The notes: generated by a model from the sequence alone, not told the origin. A stretch of DNA of 64,000 nt from Variovorax sp. SG517 (GCF_013376045.1 NZ_JABMJG010000003.1:310001-374000), one strand, 5' to 3'. Numbered from the stretch's first letter, positions 17,115-26,024 are shown. Program-made: numbers and translations.

Positions 17115-17636
17115 CTATGCCTGCGGCGGCGTGGGCGGAATGGTCCGCTTCGCCACCTGCTCGCCGAAGGCCACGAGCACGGCGGCGTCGGCCGAGTGGA
17201 ACCAGGTCATGCCGCCGAAGCGCCGGCGCACCAGCAGGCGCGGTGCGATCACGCGCTCCAGCATGCGGATGTGCACCAGCTTGAGCTGCGCCACTTCCTG
17301 CGCGCTCACGCGCTTGTCCCAGAGCCAGGTCTGCACCAGCACGTCGCCTTCGAGCCGGGTGCGGCTGTAGACGATCCAGTAGCCGACCCACACCACGCAC
17401 AGCGCCGCGATGCCCATCACCACCAGCGCGCTGGCCGACCAGTCGGCCGTGCGCAGCGAGGGGAGGCTCCAGATCGCGAAGGCGAAAAGGTCGACGACCA
17501 GCACCACCGCCAGCGTGCGCAGCAGCGGCGGGAAGGCGGGGCTTTCGATGATTGCCCCGGCTGCTTCGTCGCCGGGGCTGTTGTCGTCGTCTTGTTGTTT
17601 TGGTTCTTCAGCGGGGCCGTGGGCTCGGTCGCTCAC
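17115..17636 (-). CDS. Small two-helix membrane protein coupled to the TRAP permease gene
   Basis: Not recognised as a named family. The 173-residue protein has an acidic, Gln/Asp-rich N-terminus (1-30), two membrane helices (about 39-58 and 68-88, the second reading ALVVMGIAALCVVWVGYWIV), and a soluble tail that looks like a short PH-like beta domain (SRTRLEGDVLVQTWLWDKRV onward). Its ATG overlaps the stop of the TRAP large permease gene by four bases, so it is translated with the transporter and may be an accessory or quality-control partner. That link is inference from the overlap. It converges on the Cys-rich gene with only six bases between stops. Confidence 0.7.
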   Translation of the reverse strand: MSDRAHGPAEEPKQQDDDNSPGDEAAGAIIESPAFPPLLRTLAVVLVVDLFAFAIWSLPSLRTADWSASALVVMGIAALCVVWVGYWIVYSRTRLEGDVLVQTWLWDKRVSAQEVAQLKLVHIRMLERVIAPRLLVRRRFGGMTWFHSADAAVLVAFGEQVAKRTIPPTPPQA

Positions 17637-19183
17637 GGCTTGGCGGCTTCACCGGAAGCCGGCGGCGCATCGGTGGACGGCGGCGGCGTGGAGGACTCGT
17701 CCTTCTTCTCGTTGCCGAACGGGTCTTCCATGTTCACGCCGTTGTTGTCGGGCGAGCTGGGCTGCTCTTCCACCGGCATGTCGAGGTTGACCTTGTCGAT
17801 GTCGACGACCTTTTCCTTCTCGAGGAACACGGTGACCGTCTGCGGGAAGAAGATCACGATGGCCACCAGCAGCAGCTGCATCGCCACCCACGGCACCGCG
17901 CCCAGGTAGATGTCGCGCGACTCCACCTTCTTGGGCAGCGCCCCGTTCTTGAAGAGCGTGTCCGCTATGCCCCGCAAATAGAACAGCGCAAAGCCGAAGG
18001 GCGGGTGCATGAACGAGGTCTGCATGTTCACGCACAGCAGCACGCCGAACCACACCATGTCGATGCCCAGCTTGTGGGCCACCGGGCCCAAGAGCGGCAG
18101 GATGATGAAGGCGATCTCGAAGAAGTCGAGGAAGAACGCGAGGAAGAACACGAAGATGTTCACCGCGATCAGGAAGCCGACCTGGCCGCCGGGCAGGCCC
18201 GAGAGCATGTGCTCGATCCACTTGGCGCCGTCCACGCCCTGGAACACCAGCGAGAACACGCGCGAGCCGATCAGGATGAACACCACCATGGCCGTCAGGC
18301 GCATGGTGCCTTCCATGGCGTCCTTCAGCAGCTGCCAGTTCAGGCGGCGGTGGATCAGCGCGAGGACCAGCGAGCCCACCGCGCCCATGGCGCCGGCTTC
18401 GGTCGGCGTGGCGATGGCCTTGTCCATGAAGGGCAGGCCGCCCATCGAGCCGAGCACCGCGAAGATCAGGATGGCCGACGGAATGATGCCGCGCAGGCAC
18501 TTGCCCCACAGCGCCCAGCCGTTGAGCGTGCGCGCACTGGCCGGCAGGCCCGGCACGTAGCTCGGGTAGAGGCGACCGACCATGAAGGTGTAGATCGCGA
18601 AGATGATCACCTGCAGGATCGACGGGCCCCATGCGCCCTTGTACATCTGGCCCACGTCGGTGCCGAGCTGGTCGGCCATGACGATGAGCACCAGCGAGGG
18701 CGGCACCAGCTGCGTGATGGTGCCCGAGGCCGCCAGCACGCCGGTGGAATAGCGCATGTTGTAGCCGTAGCGCATCATGATCGGCAGCGAGATCATCGCC
18801 ATCGCGATCACCTGGCCGGCCACCGTGCCGGTGATGGCGCCGAGGATGAAGCCCACGATGATCACCGAGTAGCCGAGGCCGCCGCGCACCGGGCCGAAGA
18901 GCTGGCCCATGGAGTCGAGCATGTCCTCGGCGAGCCCGCATTTCTCCAGTACCGCTCCCATCAACGTGAAGAACGGAATGGCGAGCAGCGTTTCATTCGA
19001 GAGGATGCCGAAGACGTTCAGCGGCAGGTTGGCCATGAAGCCGGCCGGGAACCAGCCCATCTCGATGGCGAAGAAGCCGCAGATCAGGCCGAGGGCCGAG
19101 AGCGAGAACGCGACCGGGAAGCCGATCAGCATGATCACCACGAGCCCCGCGAACATGATCGGGGCGAAATTTTCCATGTGCAT
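17633..19183 (-). CDS. TRAP transporter large permease (DctM family) with polar C-terminal tail
   Basis: The 516-residue transport channel of a TRAP carrier, driven by a sodium or proton gradient. About twelve to thirteen helices are visible, with DctM signatures GFPVAFSLSALGLI near the start, AITGTVAGQVIAMAMISLP and GTITQLVPPSLVLIVMADQLG. It is longer than usual (most DctM are near 430 residues): extra sequence includes a mid-protein region and a final polar tail of about 50 residues rich in Pro, Ser, Asp and Glu. Start is the ATG at 19183; ATG two codons later is possible. It follows the small permease by 61 bases and overlaps the next membrane-protein gene. Confidence 0.92.
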   Translation of the reverse strand: MHMENFAPIMFAGLVVIMLIGFPVAFSLSALGLICGFFAIEMGWFPAGFMANLPLNVFGILSNETLLAIPFFTLMGAVLEKCGLAEDMLDSMGQLFGPVRGGLGYSVIIVGFILGAITGTVAGQVIAMAMISLPIMMRYGYNMRYSTGVLAASGTITQLVPPSLVLIVMADQLGTDVGQMYKGAWGPSILQVIIFAIYTFMVGRLYPSYVPGLPASARTLNGWALWGKCLRGIIPSAILIFAVLGSMGGLPFMDKAIATPTEAGAMGAVGSLVLALIHRRLNWQLLKDAMEGTMRLTAMVVFILIGSRVFSLVFQGVDGAKWIEHMLSGLPGGQVGFLIAVNIFVFFLAFFLDFFEIAFIILPLLGPVAHKLGIDMVWFGVLLCVNMQTSFMHPPFGFALFYLRGIADTLFKNGALPKKVESRDIYLGAVPWVAMQLLLVAIVIFFPQTVTVFLEKEKVVDIDKVNLDMPVEEQPSSPDNNGVNMEDPFGNEKKDESSTPPPSTDAPPASGEAAKP

Positions 19184-19223
19184 TTCTACTTGTCCTGCGG
19201 TGCGGGAGAGGGCGGTGGCGTAA

Positions 19224-19243
19224 GGGCGCGGGGAACTGCGCCC
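19224..19243 (-). other. Intercistronic hairpin between TRAP small and large permease genes
   Basis: GGGCGC at 19224-19229 pairs with GCGCCC at 19238-19243 around an 8-base loop, directly after the small-permease stop codon. No T-run follows, so it more likely stabilises or balances the mRNA than ends it. Confidence 0.35.
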
Positions 19244-19244
19244 G

Positions 19245-19784
19245 TCACTGCACCGGCTTCTCGTAGTGCGTGTCCATCTCGATCAGGCCGCGCAGGTAGG
19301 CGATGCGCTTGATGATTTCCGAGACGCCCTGCAGGAACATCGCCGCGAAGCCCACGGGCATCAGCAGCGCCGCGGGCCAGCGGATGAGGCCGCCGATGTT
19401 GCCCGACATCTCGCCCGTGACCCACATGTTCCAGAAGAAGGGCCAAGTGAGGTAGGTGAAGAGGCCCATCACCGGCAGCAGGAAGAAGATGAGGCCGAAG
19501 AGGTCGACGTAGACCGGCCCGTAGCCCTTGAGCTTGCCGTAGATGATGTCCACGCGCACGTGCTCGTTGAAGCGCAGCACCACGGGGGCGCCCAGCATCA
19601 CGGTGGCCGCGAACAGGTACCACTGGATCTCGAGCCAGGCGTTGCTGCTGAAATCGAGGCCGTAGCGGATGAGTGCGTTGCCGGCCGAGATGAGCGATGC
19701 CGCCAGGACGGCGTAGCCAGCGATCTTGCCGAGTTTTTCGCTGATCCAGTCCATGCCGGTCGCGAACTTGAGGAATGCAGACAA
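19245..19784 (-). CDS. TRAP transporter small permease (DctQ family)
   Basis: The small membrane subunit partnering the DctM protein downstream. About 179 residues with four helices (about 22-43, 58-80, 98-121, 138-160), and the typical WLEIQWYLFAATVMLGA and FNEHVRVDIIYGKL. The start is uncertain: TTG at 19784 has GGGAG eight bases upstream and gives MSAFLKFATGMDWIS; GTG at 19799 and ATG at 19754 are alternatives. Longer in-frame starts reach into the divergent EgtB-like gene and are unlikely. The matching binding protein is probably the separate plus-strand gene at 15589. Confidence 0.85.
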   Translation of the reverse strand: MSAFLKFATGMDWISEKLGKIAGYAVLAASLISAGNALIRYGLDFSSNAWLEIQWYLFAATVMLGAPVVLRFNEHVRVDIIYGKLKGYGPVYVDLFGLIFFLLPVMGLFTYLTWPFFWNMWVTGEMSGNIGGLIRWPAALLMPVGFAAMFLQGVSEIIKRIAYLRGLIEMDTHYEKPVQ

Positions 19785-19959
19785 GGGGGTGTCTCCCACG
19801 AATCCCGAAGGTGGAGCGCCGGCCCCTGGTGGGGGCTGCGCAAAGCCCGCGATGTTACCCCGGTGAACCTTTGTATTGCCTTGCAACCGGGGCAGGGGTT
19901 TACCCGGAATGCGGGCCGGCCGGCCGGCGTCGCGGGGGAGCCGGTCGCCATAATCGTCC

Positions 19960-21261
19960 ATGTCCTCGCGCCTTCCGCCTTCCACGCCTTCGGGCGCAGC
20001 TGGCCAGCCCCATTCGATCGATTCGCCCGACATGTGCCGGGCCGGCCGGGAGCTTCTTTCGCTGGCGCTGATCGACGCGCGCAACCACACGCTGCACCTT
20101 CTGTCGCTCTACGAGCAGGCGCTGGGCGCCGAAGCGCTCGCCCGGCCGCCGGGGTCCGACGAAGACGGCGTGGTGCCCGCGGCCTGGCTGGCCGGCCACA
20201 TCGGCTGGTTCGCCGAATGGTGGATCGGGCGCAACACCCAGCGTGCCTTCGGCGCCGACTGCCCGATGCGGCCCACGCGGCTGGCCGCCATCGACCCCGG
20301 TGCGGACGACTGGTGGAACCCTGCCCATTCCGGCCCGGGACGCCGCTGGCCGCCCGACCTGCCGGACCTCGCCCAGACCAAGGCCTACCTGCTCGAAACC
20401 CTGGAAAGCACGCTCGAGCTGCTGGACAACGCCGCCGAGACCGACGCCGGCCTGTACTTCTACCGCCTCGCCCTGTTCCACGAGGACATGCGCGGCGAGC
20501 AGTTCGTGGTGATGGCGCAGACCATGGGGCTGCCCCTGGGCGTCGAGCAGGCGCCCATGGCCGTCACGCGCGAGCCGCTGCTGCTGCCGGCCACGCGCTG
20601 GGAGCTGGGCATGCCCGAAAGCGGCTTCGCCTTCGCGCAGGAGCGCGCGGCGCACCGGGTGGACGTGCCCGAGTTCGAGATCGACGCCCAGCCCGTCACC
20701 TGGAACCAGTACGTCGAGTTCGTCGAGGACGGCGGCTACGACCGCGAGGAGCTCTGGCACGGCGAAGGCTGGCGCTGGCTCTCGGCGCAGGTAGAGGGCC
20801 GGCGCGGGCCGCGCCACATCGAGCAGATCGGCGCGGCGCGCAACGGCACGGGCGGCTCGGTGCTGCAGCAGCGCTTTGGCGCCACCGTGCGCGCGGCGGG
20901 CCACCACAGTGCCGTGCACCTGAGCTGGTGGGAGGCCGATGCCTGGGCGCGTTGGGCCGGGCGGCGTGTGGCGACCGAGGTCGAATGGGAGATCGCCGCG
21001 CATATGGCGGCGCGCCGCGGCTTCCGCTGGGCCGACGTGCACGAGTGGACCGCCGGCACCCTGCAGCCCTGGCCCGGCTATCGGGCCGACCCGTGGAGCG
21101 CGGGCACCGAGTTCGATCCGGCAGCGGTCTTCGGACGGGCGCGCGTACTGCGCGGGGCCTCGTTCGCTACGCGCGCGCGCCTGCGCTCGCTGCGCCGCCG
21201 CGGTTTCGCGCTGCCCGGGCGCGACGACGGTTTCTTCGGTTTCCGGACCTGCGCGCTCTGA
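19960..21261 (+). CDS. EgtB/SUMF1-type nonheme iron protein (DinB-like plus FGE-sulfatase domains)
   Basis: A 433-residue protein with the two-domain plan of sulfoxide synthase EgtB and selenoneine synthase SenA: an N-terminal DinB-like helical domain (about 25-190) and a C-terminal FGE/SUMF1 domain (about 210-433, with EIDAQPVTWNQYVEFVEDGG and HLSWWEADAWARWAGRRV). The iron site normally uses three His. His80 (WLAGHIGWF) and His174 (ALFHEDM) are present, but the third position is Arg178, in HEDMRGE rather than HEDMH. No egtD, glycosyltransferase or selD-like gene is adjacent, so ergothioneine or selenoneine synthesis cannot be claimed. It is divergent from the TRAP permeases and converges on an MFS gene. 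Confidence 0.78.
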   Translation: MSSRLPPSTPSGAAGQPHSIDSPDMCRAGRELLSLALIDARNHTLHLLSLYEQALGAEALARPPGSDEDGVVPAAWLAGHIGWFAEWWIGRNTQRAFGADCPMRPTRLAAIDPGADDWWNPAHSGPGRRWPPDLPDLAQTKAYLLETLESTLELLDNAAETDAGLYFYRLALFHEDMRGEQFVVMAQTMGLPLGVEQAPMAVTREPLLLPATRWELGMPESGFAFAQERAAHRVDVPEFEIDAQPVTWNQYVEFVEDGGYDREELWHGEGWRWLSAQVEGRRGPRHIEQIGAARNGTGGSVLQQRFGATVRAAGHHSAVHLSWWEADAWARWAGRRVATEVEWEIAAHMAARRGFRWADVHEWTAGTLQPWPGYRADPWSAGTEFDPAAVFGRARVLRGASFATRARLRSLRRRGFALPGRDDGFFGFRTCAL

Positions 21262-21276
21262 CCGGTAGTCAGGCGC

Positions 21277-22719
21277 TCACCGCTCCCCACCGGCCTCGGA
21301 GGCCAAAGGCGGCGCCACTTCCTCCAGCGGCTTGCGCTCCGCATCGGCCGCATGGCGCAGCGCCAGCAGTCCCGCCACGATGACCAGCCCGGCGCCGATG
21401 CAGTAGCCCACCATCACCGCACCACGGCTGCCAGTCTCTATCAGCAGGCCGAACAGCAGCGGCGCCGCGAAGCCGCCCGCGCCCATGCCGATCGCGTAGA
21501 AGATGGCGATGGCGATCGCGCGCATCTCCAGCGGAAACACCTCGCTCACCGTGAGATACGCAGAGCTCGCCGCGGCCGATGCCAGGAAGAACACCGCCGA
21601 CCAGCACAGCGCCTGCCCGCGCGCGTCGAGCCAGCCCTGCATGAAGGCCCAGCCGGTCAGCGCGAGGCCGATGCCCGCGAGCACATAGGTCGCCGCGATC
21701 ATCCGGCGCCGGCCCACGCTGTCGAAGAGCGGTCCCAGCAGCAGCGGTCCCAGCACGTTGCCCAGCGCGAACGGAAAGATGTAGAGCGCCACGTCGCCCT
21801 CGGGCACGCCGTAGAAGCGGGTGAGCACCAGCGCGTAGGTGAAGAAGATCGCGTTGTAGAAGAAGGCTTGCGAAATCATCAGCGCCAGCGCGACCACGCT
21901 GCGCTGCGGATAGCGCTTGAACAGCACGCGCGCCACCTGGCGCATGGGCGGGCTGTTGGGCCGCGCGGCCGTGTAGTTCACGACGAAGCCCGGCGGCGCC
22001 GGCAGCGGGCCGTGCTGCGCCTCGACCTCCGCCTCGATGCGCTCGACGATGCGTTTCGCCTCGTCGGCCCGCCCGTGCGCGACCAGCCACCGGGGGCTCT
22101 CGGGCACGTGGCGCCGCACCAGCAGGATGGCCACCGCCAGCACCGCGCCGAGTGCGAAGCCGGCTCGCCAGCCCCACACCGGCCCGATCACGCGTGCGTC
22201 GAGCAGCACGAGGCTGAGCGCCGCGCCCAGCGCCGCACCGATCCAGAAGCTGCCATTGATCGCGAGGTTCACGCGCCCGCGCACCCGCGCCGGAATCAGT
22301 TCGTCGATGGCCGAGTTGATGGCCGCGTACTCCCCGCCGATGCCCAGCCCGGTGACGAACCGGCACAGTGCGAAGAAGGCGAAGTTCGGCGAGAAGGCCG
22401 TTGCCAGCGTGCCGACGGTGTAGACCGCGAGCGTGATGAGAAAGAGCTTCTTGCGCCCGAGCCGGTCGGTCATGCGCCCGAAGAGTAGGGCGCCGAGCAC
22501 CGCGCCCGCGACGTACACCGAGCCCGACAGCCCGATCTCGCCGGCCGTGAGCCCCAGCGTGTCGGGCCGCTCCAGCACCGCGCCGATGGAGCCCACCAGC
22601 GTGACCTCCAGCCCGTCGAGCACCCAGGCCACGCCCAGCGCGATCACCACGCGCCAGTGCCAGCGCGACCAGGGGAGGCGGTCGAGGCGGGCGGGGATGT
22701 CTGTCTGCAGCGTGGTCAT
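21277..22719 (-). CDS. MFS transporter (metabolite/proton symporter type)
   Basis: A 480-residue major facilitator with twelve helices. Signatures: DGLEVTLVGS in helix 1, the loop 2-3 motif GRMTDRLGRKKLF, and RFVTGLGIGGEYAAINSAI with ELIPARVRGR in the loop 4-5 region, wording found in sugar- and aromatic-acid/metabolite-proton symporters. A cytoplasmic middle loop (about 215-270) separates the halves. It starts 97 bases after the aminotransferase stop on the same strand, across a hairpin at 22761-22794, so it may carry a substrate or product of that enzyme; this is a guess from position. The substrate is unknown. Confidence 0.88.
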   Translation of the reverse strand: MTTLQTDIPARLDRLPWSRWHWRVVIALGVAWVLDGLEVTLVGSIGAVLERPDTLGLTAGEIGLSGSVYVAGAVLGALLFGRMTDRLGRKKLFLITLAVYTVGTLATAFSPNFAFFALCRFVTGLGIGGEYAAINSAIDELIPARVRGRVNLAINGSFWIGAALGAALSLVLLDARVIGPVWGWRAGFALGAVLAVAILLVRRHVPESPRWLVAHGRADEAKRIVERIEAEVEAQHGPLPAPPGFVVNYTAARPNSPPMRQVARVLFKRYPQRSVVALALMISQAFFYNAIFFTYALVLTRFYGVPEGDVALYIFPFALGNVLGPLLLGPLFDSVGRRRMIAATYVLAGIGLALTGWAFMQGWLDARGQALCWSAVFFLASAAASSAYLTVSEVFPLEMRAIAIAIFYAIGMGAGGFAAPLLFGLLIETGSRGAVMVGYCIGAGLVIVAGLLALRHAADAERKPLEEVAPPLASEAGGER

Positions 22720-22760
22720 CGGCGGCCCGACAGATTCTGCGAACCTGCGGGGCGCCGAGG

Positions 22761-22794
22761 TGTAGGACCGCGCCGCTCGCGGGCGCTGCCTACA
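22761..22794 (-). terminator. Two-part hairpin between aminotransferase and MFS genes
   Basis: TGTAGG at 22761-22766 pairs with CCTACA at 22789-22794, and inside it GCGCC at 22770-22774 pairs with GGCGC at 22782-22786. It lies 22 bases past the aminotransferase stop. There is no T-run, so it may be a partial terminator or an mRNA 3' end barrier. Confidence 0.4.
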
Positions 22795-22816
22795 GCCGCT
22801 GAAAGACGCTAGAAGA

Positions 22817-24172
22817 TCAGGCCGTCTCGGCCAGCGCGTCGGCCAGCGCGTTCACCAGGCGGTCGATCTCGGCCTTCTCCGTGATGAAGGGCGGCGCGAG
22901 CTGGATGGTGTCGCCGCCGTAGCGCACGTAGAAGCCCTTCTTCCAGCAGTTCATCGCGATCTCGTACGGGCGGCGCGCGGGCTCGCCCGGCAGCGCGGCG
23001 ATGGTCAGGCCGGCGGCGAGGCCGTAGTTGCGGATGTCGGTGATGTGCTTGCTGCCCTTCAGGCTGTGCACTGCGTTCTCGAAATGCGGCGCCAGCGCCT
23101 GCACGCGGCCGATCATGTCTTCCTTCTGCAGCACGTCCAGCGCGGCGATGCCGGCGGCGCAGGCCACCGGGTGGGCGCTGTAGGTGTAGCCGTGCGGGAA
23201 CTCGAGCATGTAGTCGGGGCCGCCCGCTGCCATGAAGGTGTCGTAGATGTCCTTGCTCGCGACCACCGCGCCCATCGGCTGCGCGCCGTTGGTGATCTGC
23301 TTGGCGATGTTCATGATGTCGGGCGTCACGCCGAAGGCCTCGGCGCCGGTGAGCGCGCCGCAACGCCCGAAGCCGGTGATGACCTCGTCGAAGATCAGCA
23401 GGATGTTGTTGGCGGTGCAGATCTCGCGCAGGCGCTTCAGGTAGCCCTTGGGCGGGATCACCACGCCGGCCGAGCCCGCGAAGGGCTCGACGATCACGGC
23501 CGCGATGTTCGACGCGTCGTGCAGCGCGATGATGTCCAGCAGGCGGTCGGCCAGCTCGACGCCGTTGTCGGCCATGCCGCGCGTGAAGGCATTGGAGGCG
23601 AGCTGCGTGTGCGGCAGGTGGTCGGCCTCCACGCCCTGGCCGAAGAGCTTGCGGTTGGCCGCGATGCCGCCGACCGAGATGCCGCCGTAGTTGACGCCGT
23701 GGTAGCCCTTCTCGCGGCCGATCAGGCGCGTCTTGCTCGCCTGGCCCTTGGTGCGCCAGTAGGCGCGCGCCAGCTTCAGCGAGGTGTCGGCGGCTTCCGA
23801 GCCGGAGCCGGTGAAGAAGACGTAGTCGAGGCCGGCGGGCGTCATCTCCTTGATCTTGTTGGCCAGCTCGAACGAGAGCGGATGGCCGAACTGGAAGGCG
23901 GGCGAGTAGTCGAGCTTGGCGATCTGGCGGCTCACCGCCTCGGTGATCTCGGGGCGGCCGTGGCCCAGGCCCGAGCACCACAGGCCCGAGAGGCCGTCGA
24001 AGATCTTGCGGCCGTCGGCGTCGGTGAAGTAGGCGCCCTTGGCTTCCACGACGATCCGCGGATCGGCCTTGAAGTTGCGGTTGCCGGTGTAGGGCATCCA
24101 GTGCGCGTCGAGCCAGGCGGCGTCGGTGCGCACGGCGGGCGTCGGTTCGGTGACGGGCGTTGCGATGGTCAT
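22817..24172 (-). CDS. Omega-amino acid--pyruvate aminotransferase (class III, PLP)
   Basis: A 451-residue class III aminotransferase that transfers the amino group of beta-alanine or other omega-amines to pyruvate. Features: N-terminal HWMPYTGNRNFKADPRIV typical of this subgroup, PLP-phosphate site TGSGSEAADTSLKLAR, Asp262 in IFDEVITGFGR that binds the pyridine nitrogen, and Lys291 in NIAKQITNGAQPMG forming the Schiff base. Length matches beta-alanine:pyruvate transaminases. A LysR gene is divergent across 105 bases and most likely controls it. Which amine it uses in the cell is unresolved; beta-alanine, taurine-like or polyamine-derived amines are possible. Confidence 0.92.
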   Translation of the reverse strand: MTIATPVTEPTPAVRTDAAWLDAHWMPYTGNRNFKADPRIVVEAKGAYFTDADGRKIFDGLSGLWCSGLGHGRPEITEAVSRQIAKLDYSPAFQFGHPLSFELANKIKEMTPAGLDYVFFTGSGSEAADTSLKLARAYWRTKGQASKTRLIGREKGYHGVNYGGISVGGIAANRKLFGQGVEADHLPHTQLASNAFTRGMADNGVELADRLLDIIALHDASNIAAVIVEPFAGSAGVVIPPKGYLKRLREICTANNILLIFDEVITGFGRCGALTGAEAFGVTPDIMNIAKQITNGAQPMGAVVASKDIYDTFMAAGGPDYMLEFPHGYTYSAHPVACAAGIAALDVLQKEDMIGRVQALAPHFENAVHSLKGSKHITDIRNYGLAAGLTIAALPGEPARRPYEIAMNCWKKGFYVRYGGDTIQLAPPFITEKAEIDRLVNALADALAETA

Positions 24173-24277
24173 GGCGTTTCCCGCGCTGGCGGGTTCCGGG
24201 GTGATGGGAATGCGCCGATTGTTCGTAGAGCCTTCAGTGTGGAGAATGGCGCAATATCAATGTTCACTTGACGTTTC

Positions 24278-25246
24278 ATGCAAGTAAAGGCCAAAGCCGA
24301 AGACGGTACCCAAAGCGGTGCCCGCAACCGCGCCGTTCTGGGGCAGCTCAGCGACATGGACCTGCGCCTGCTCAAGGTGTTCAAGAGCGTGGTCGACTGC
24401 GGCGGCATGGCGGCCGCGGAACTGGAGCTGAACATCGGCACCTCCACCGTGAGCCGCCACGTGAAGGATCTCGAAACGCGCCTCGGACTGGTGCTGTGCC
24501 GCCGGGGCAGGGCGGGCTTCGCGCTCACCGCCGAGGGGCAGCGCGTCTACGACGAGACGCTGCGCCTGCTGGCCTCGGTCGACGCCTTCCGCGGCAGCAT
24601 CGACGACATCCACAACCGCATGGGCGGCCAGCTCGACGTGGCGCTGTTCGACAAGACGGCCACCAACCCGCAGGCGCGCATCGGCCAGGCGATCGCGCGC
24701 TTCACCGAGATCGCGCCCGAGGTGCGGCTGGCCGTGCACGTGGGCTCGATCAACGCCATCGAGCAGGGTGTGCTGGAGGGCAACTTCCAGATCGGCATCA
24801 TCCCGGCGCACCGCGCCTCCAAGAGCCTGGTGTACGCCGACCTGTTCGACGAGACCATGCTGCTGTATTGCGGCGCGGGGCATCCGCTCTTCGGCGTGCG
24901 CCACGACAAGCTCACCTGGGCCAGGCTGCGCGAGCACCATTTCGCGGGGCTGGGCTACCACTCGCCCAACATGGAGCTGAGCCACCGCGCGAAGCTCTCG
25001 CGCATGGCCACGGGTTTCGACCAGGAGGCGATTGCGACGCTGATTCTTTCGGGGCGCTTCCTGGGCTTCCTGCCAGACCACTACGCGCAGGTGTTCGAGG
25101 AGCGCGGGCTCATGAAGGCGGTGCTGCCGGCGCGCTTCAACTACGCGTGCCGCTTCGTGAGCCTGCTGCGGCGTTCTCCGAAGCCGTCGCGGGCGGTGCT
25201 GGCGTTCCAGGAGTGCCTGGAGCAGGCGCACCGGAAGAAGAAGTAA
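24278..25246 (+). CDS. LysR family transcriptional regulator
   Basis: A 322-residue LysR regulator: winged helix-turn-helix at about 25-85 (MDLRLLKVFKSVVDCGGMAA, then GTSTVSRHVKDLETRLGL) and an effector domain from about 105 (GQLDVALFDKTATNPQARIG) to 300. Divergent from the omega-aminotransferase gene, the usual layout for a LysR regulator and its target; the shared 105-base gap holds AT-rich sequence near 24250-24270. The N-terminal 24 residues before the helix-turn-helix are longer than usual, so a start at the later ATG (codon 27) is possible. The inducer is probably an omega-amine or its precursor (inference). Confidence 0.92.
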   Translation: MQVKAKAEDGTQSGARNRAVLGQLSDMDLRLLKVFKSVVDCGGMAAAELELNIGTSTVSRHVKDLETRLGLVLCRRGRAGFALTAEGQRVYDETLRLLASVDAFRGSIDDIHNRMGGQLDVALFDKTATNPQARIGQAIARFTEIAPEVRLAVHVGSINAIEQGVLEGNFQIGIIPAHRASKSLVYADLFDETMLLYCGAGHPLFGVRHDKLTWARLREHHFAGLGYHSPNMELSHRAKLSRMATGFDQEAIATLILSGRFLGFLPDHYAQVFEERGLMKAVLPARFNYACRFVSLLRRSPKPSRAVLAFQECLEQAHRKKK

Positions 25247-25252
25247 AAGAAG

Positions 25253-26011
25253 TCAGCGCTGCCCGCTCGGCAGCAGCAGGTGCTTGGCGCCGATGTGCGC
25301 CTCCATCTCGTGCATGTGCTGCTCGGCATCGACCATGTGCTCGGTCATCAGGCGGCGCACCTCTTCGGCGTCTTCCTTGCGGTAGGCCGCCAGCAGCTGC
25401 GTGTGGTAGTCGACGTTCGCCTCGCCGAAGTGGTGATGGTCGAGCGCCTTCTTGTAGACCACGAGGTCGCGCAGCAGGTCGTTGAGGAAGCGGCACATGA
25501 AGGAGAGCACCGGATTGGGACAGCTCTCCGCCAGCATGGTGTGGAAGGCCAGCTCTGCCTCGCGCTGGATGCGCAGTTCGTCCTCGCCGGTCGGCTCGAT
25601 CGTGCACAGCCGCACGTTTTCTTCGAGCTTCTCGAACTGCTCCGGCGTCAGCTTGCCCACCACGCTCACGGCCAACTCGGGCTCCAGCGCCTTGCGCAGC
25701 TGGTAGATGTGATGGCCATCGAGATGGTGGAAGTGCAGGAAGTTGCGCAGCGGCTCCGACGCGTGCTCCACCGACACCTGCTGCAGGTAGGCGCCGCCGC
25801 CCGGCCCGGTGCGGATGGAGATCAGGCCGCGCACCTCCAGCGCCTTGAGCGCCTCGCGCACGGTGCTCTTCGAATAGCCGAAGAGTTCGATCAGTTCCTT
25901 CTCGTTCGGCAACCGGTCGCCGGGCTGCTTGCGCTCCGCCACGATCCATCGCTTGACGTCTTCGACGATGACGTCCGAGAGCTTCTGCCGCTTAGGACGG
26001 TTCTGCCCCAC
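25253..26011 (-). CDS. GntR family regulator, FadR/FCD subfamily
   Basis: A 252-residue regulator: GntR winged helix (about 8-70, with LPNEKELIELFGYSKSTVRE and ALEVRGLISIRTGPGGGAYL) and an FCD effector domain (about 95-240) whose helices carry the metal/effector residues in ELAFHTMLAES, VDYHTQLLAAYRKED and EHMVDAEQH. The start is taken as GTG at 26011, nine bases past GGTGAG; GTG at 26017 is the alternative. The longest open frame begins at 26095 but there reads intergenic repeat copy B, so that part is not real protein. It is divergent from the ABC transporter/amidohydrolase operon at 26330, its probable target. Confidence 0.88.
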   Translation of the reverse strand: MGQNRPKRQKLSDVIVEDVKRWIVAERKQPGDRLPNEKELIELFGYSKSTVREALKALEVRGLISIRTGPGGGAYLQQVSVEHASEPLRNFLHFHHLDGHHIYQLRKALEPELAVSVVGKLTPEQFEKLEENVRLCTIEPTGEDELRIQREAELAFHTMLAESCPNPVLSFMCRFLNDLLRDLVVYKKALDHHHFGEANVDYHTQLLAAYRKEDAEEVRRLMTEHMVDAEQHMHEMEAHIGAKHLLLPSGQR

Positions 26012-26024
26012 TTTCACTTGCTCA

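Noticed and set aside
19960..21261. A selenoneine (senABC) or ergothioneine locus
   Set aside because: Only an EgtB/SenA-like gene is present. Neighbours are TRAP and MFS genes, and the third iron ligand is replaced.
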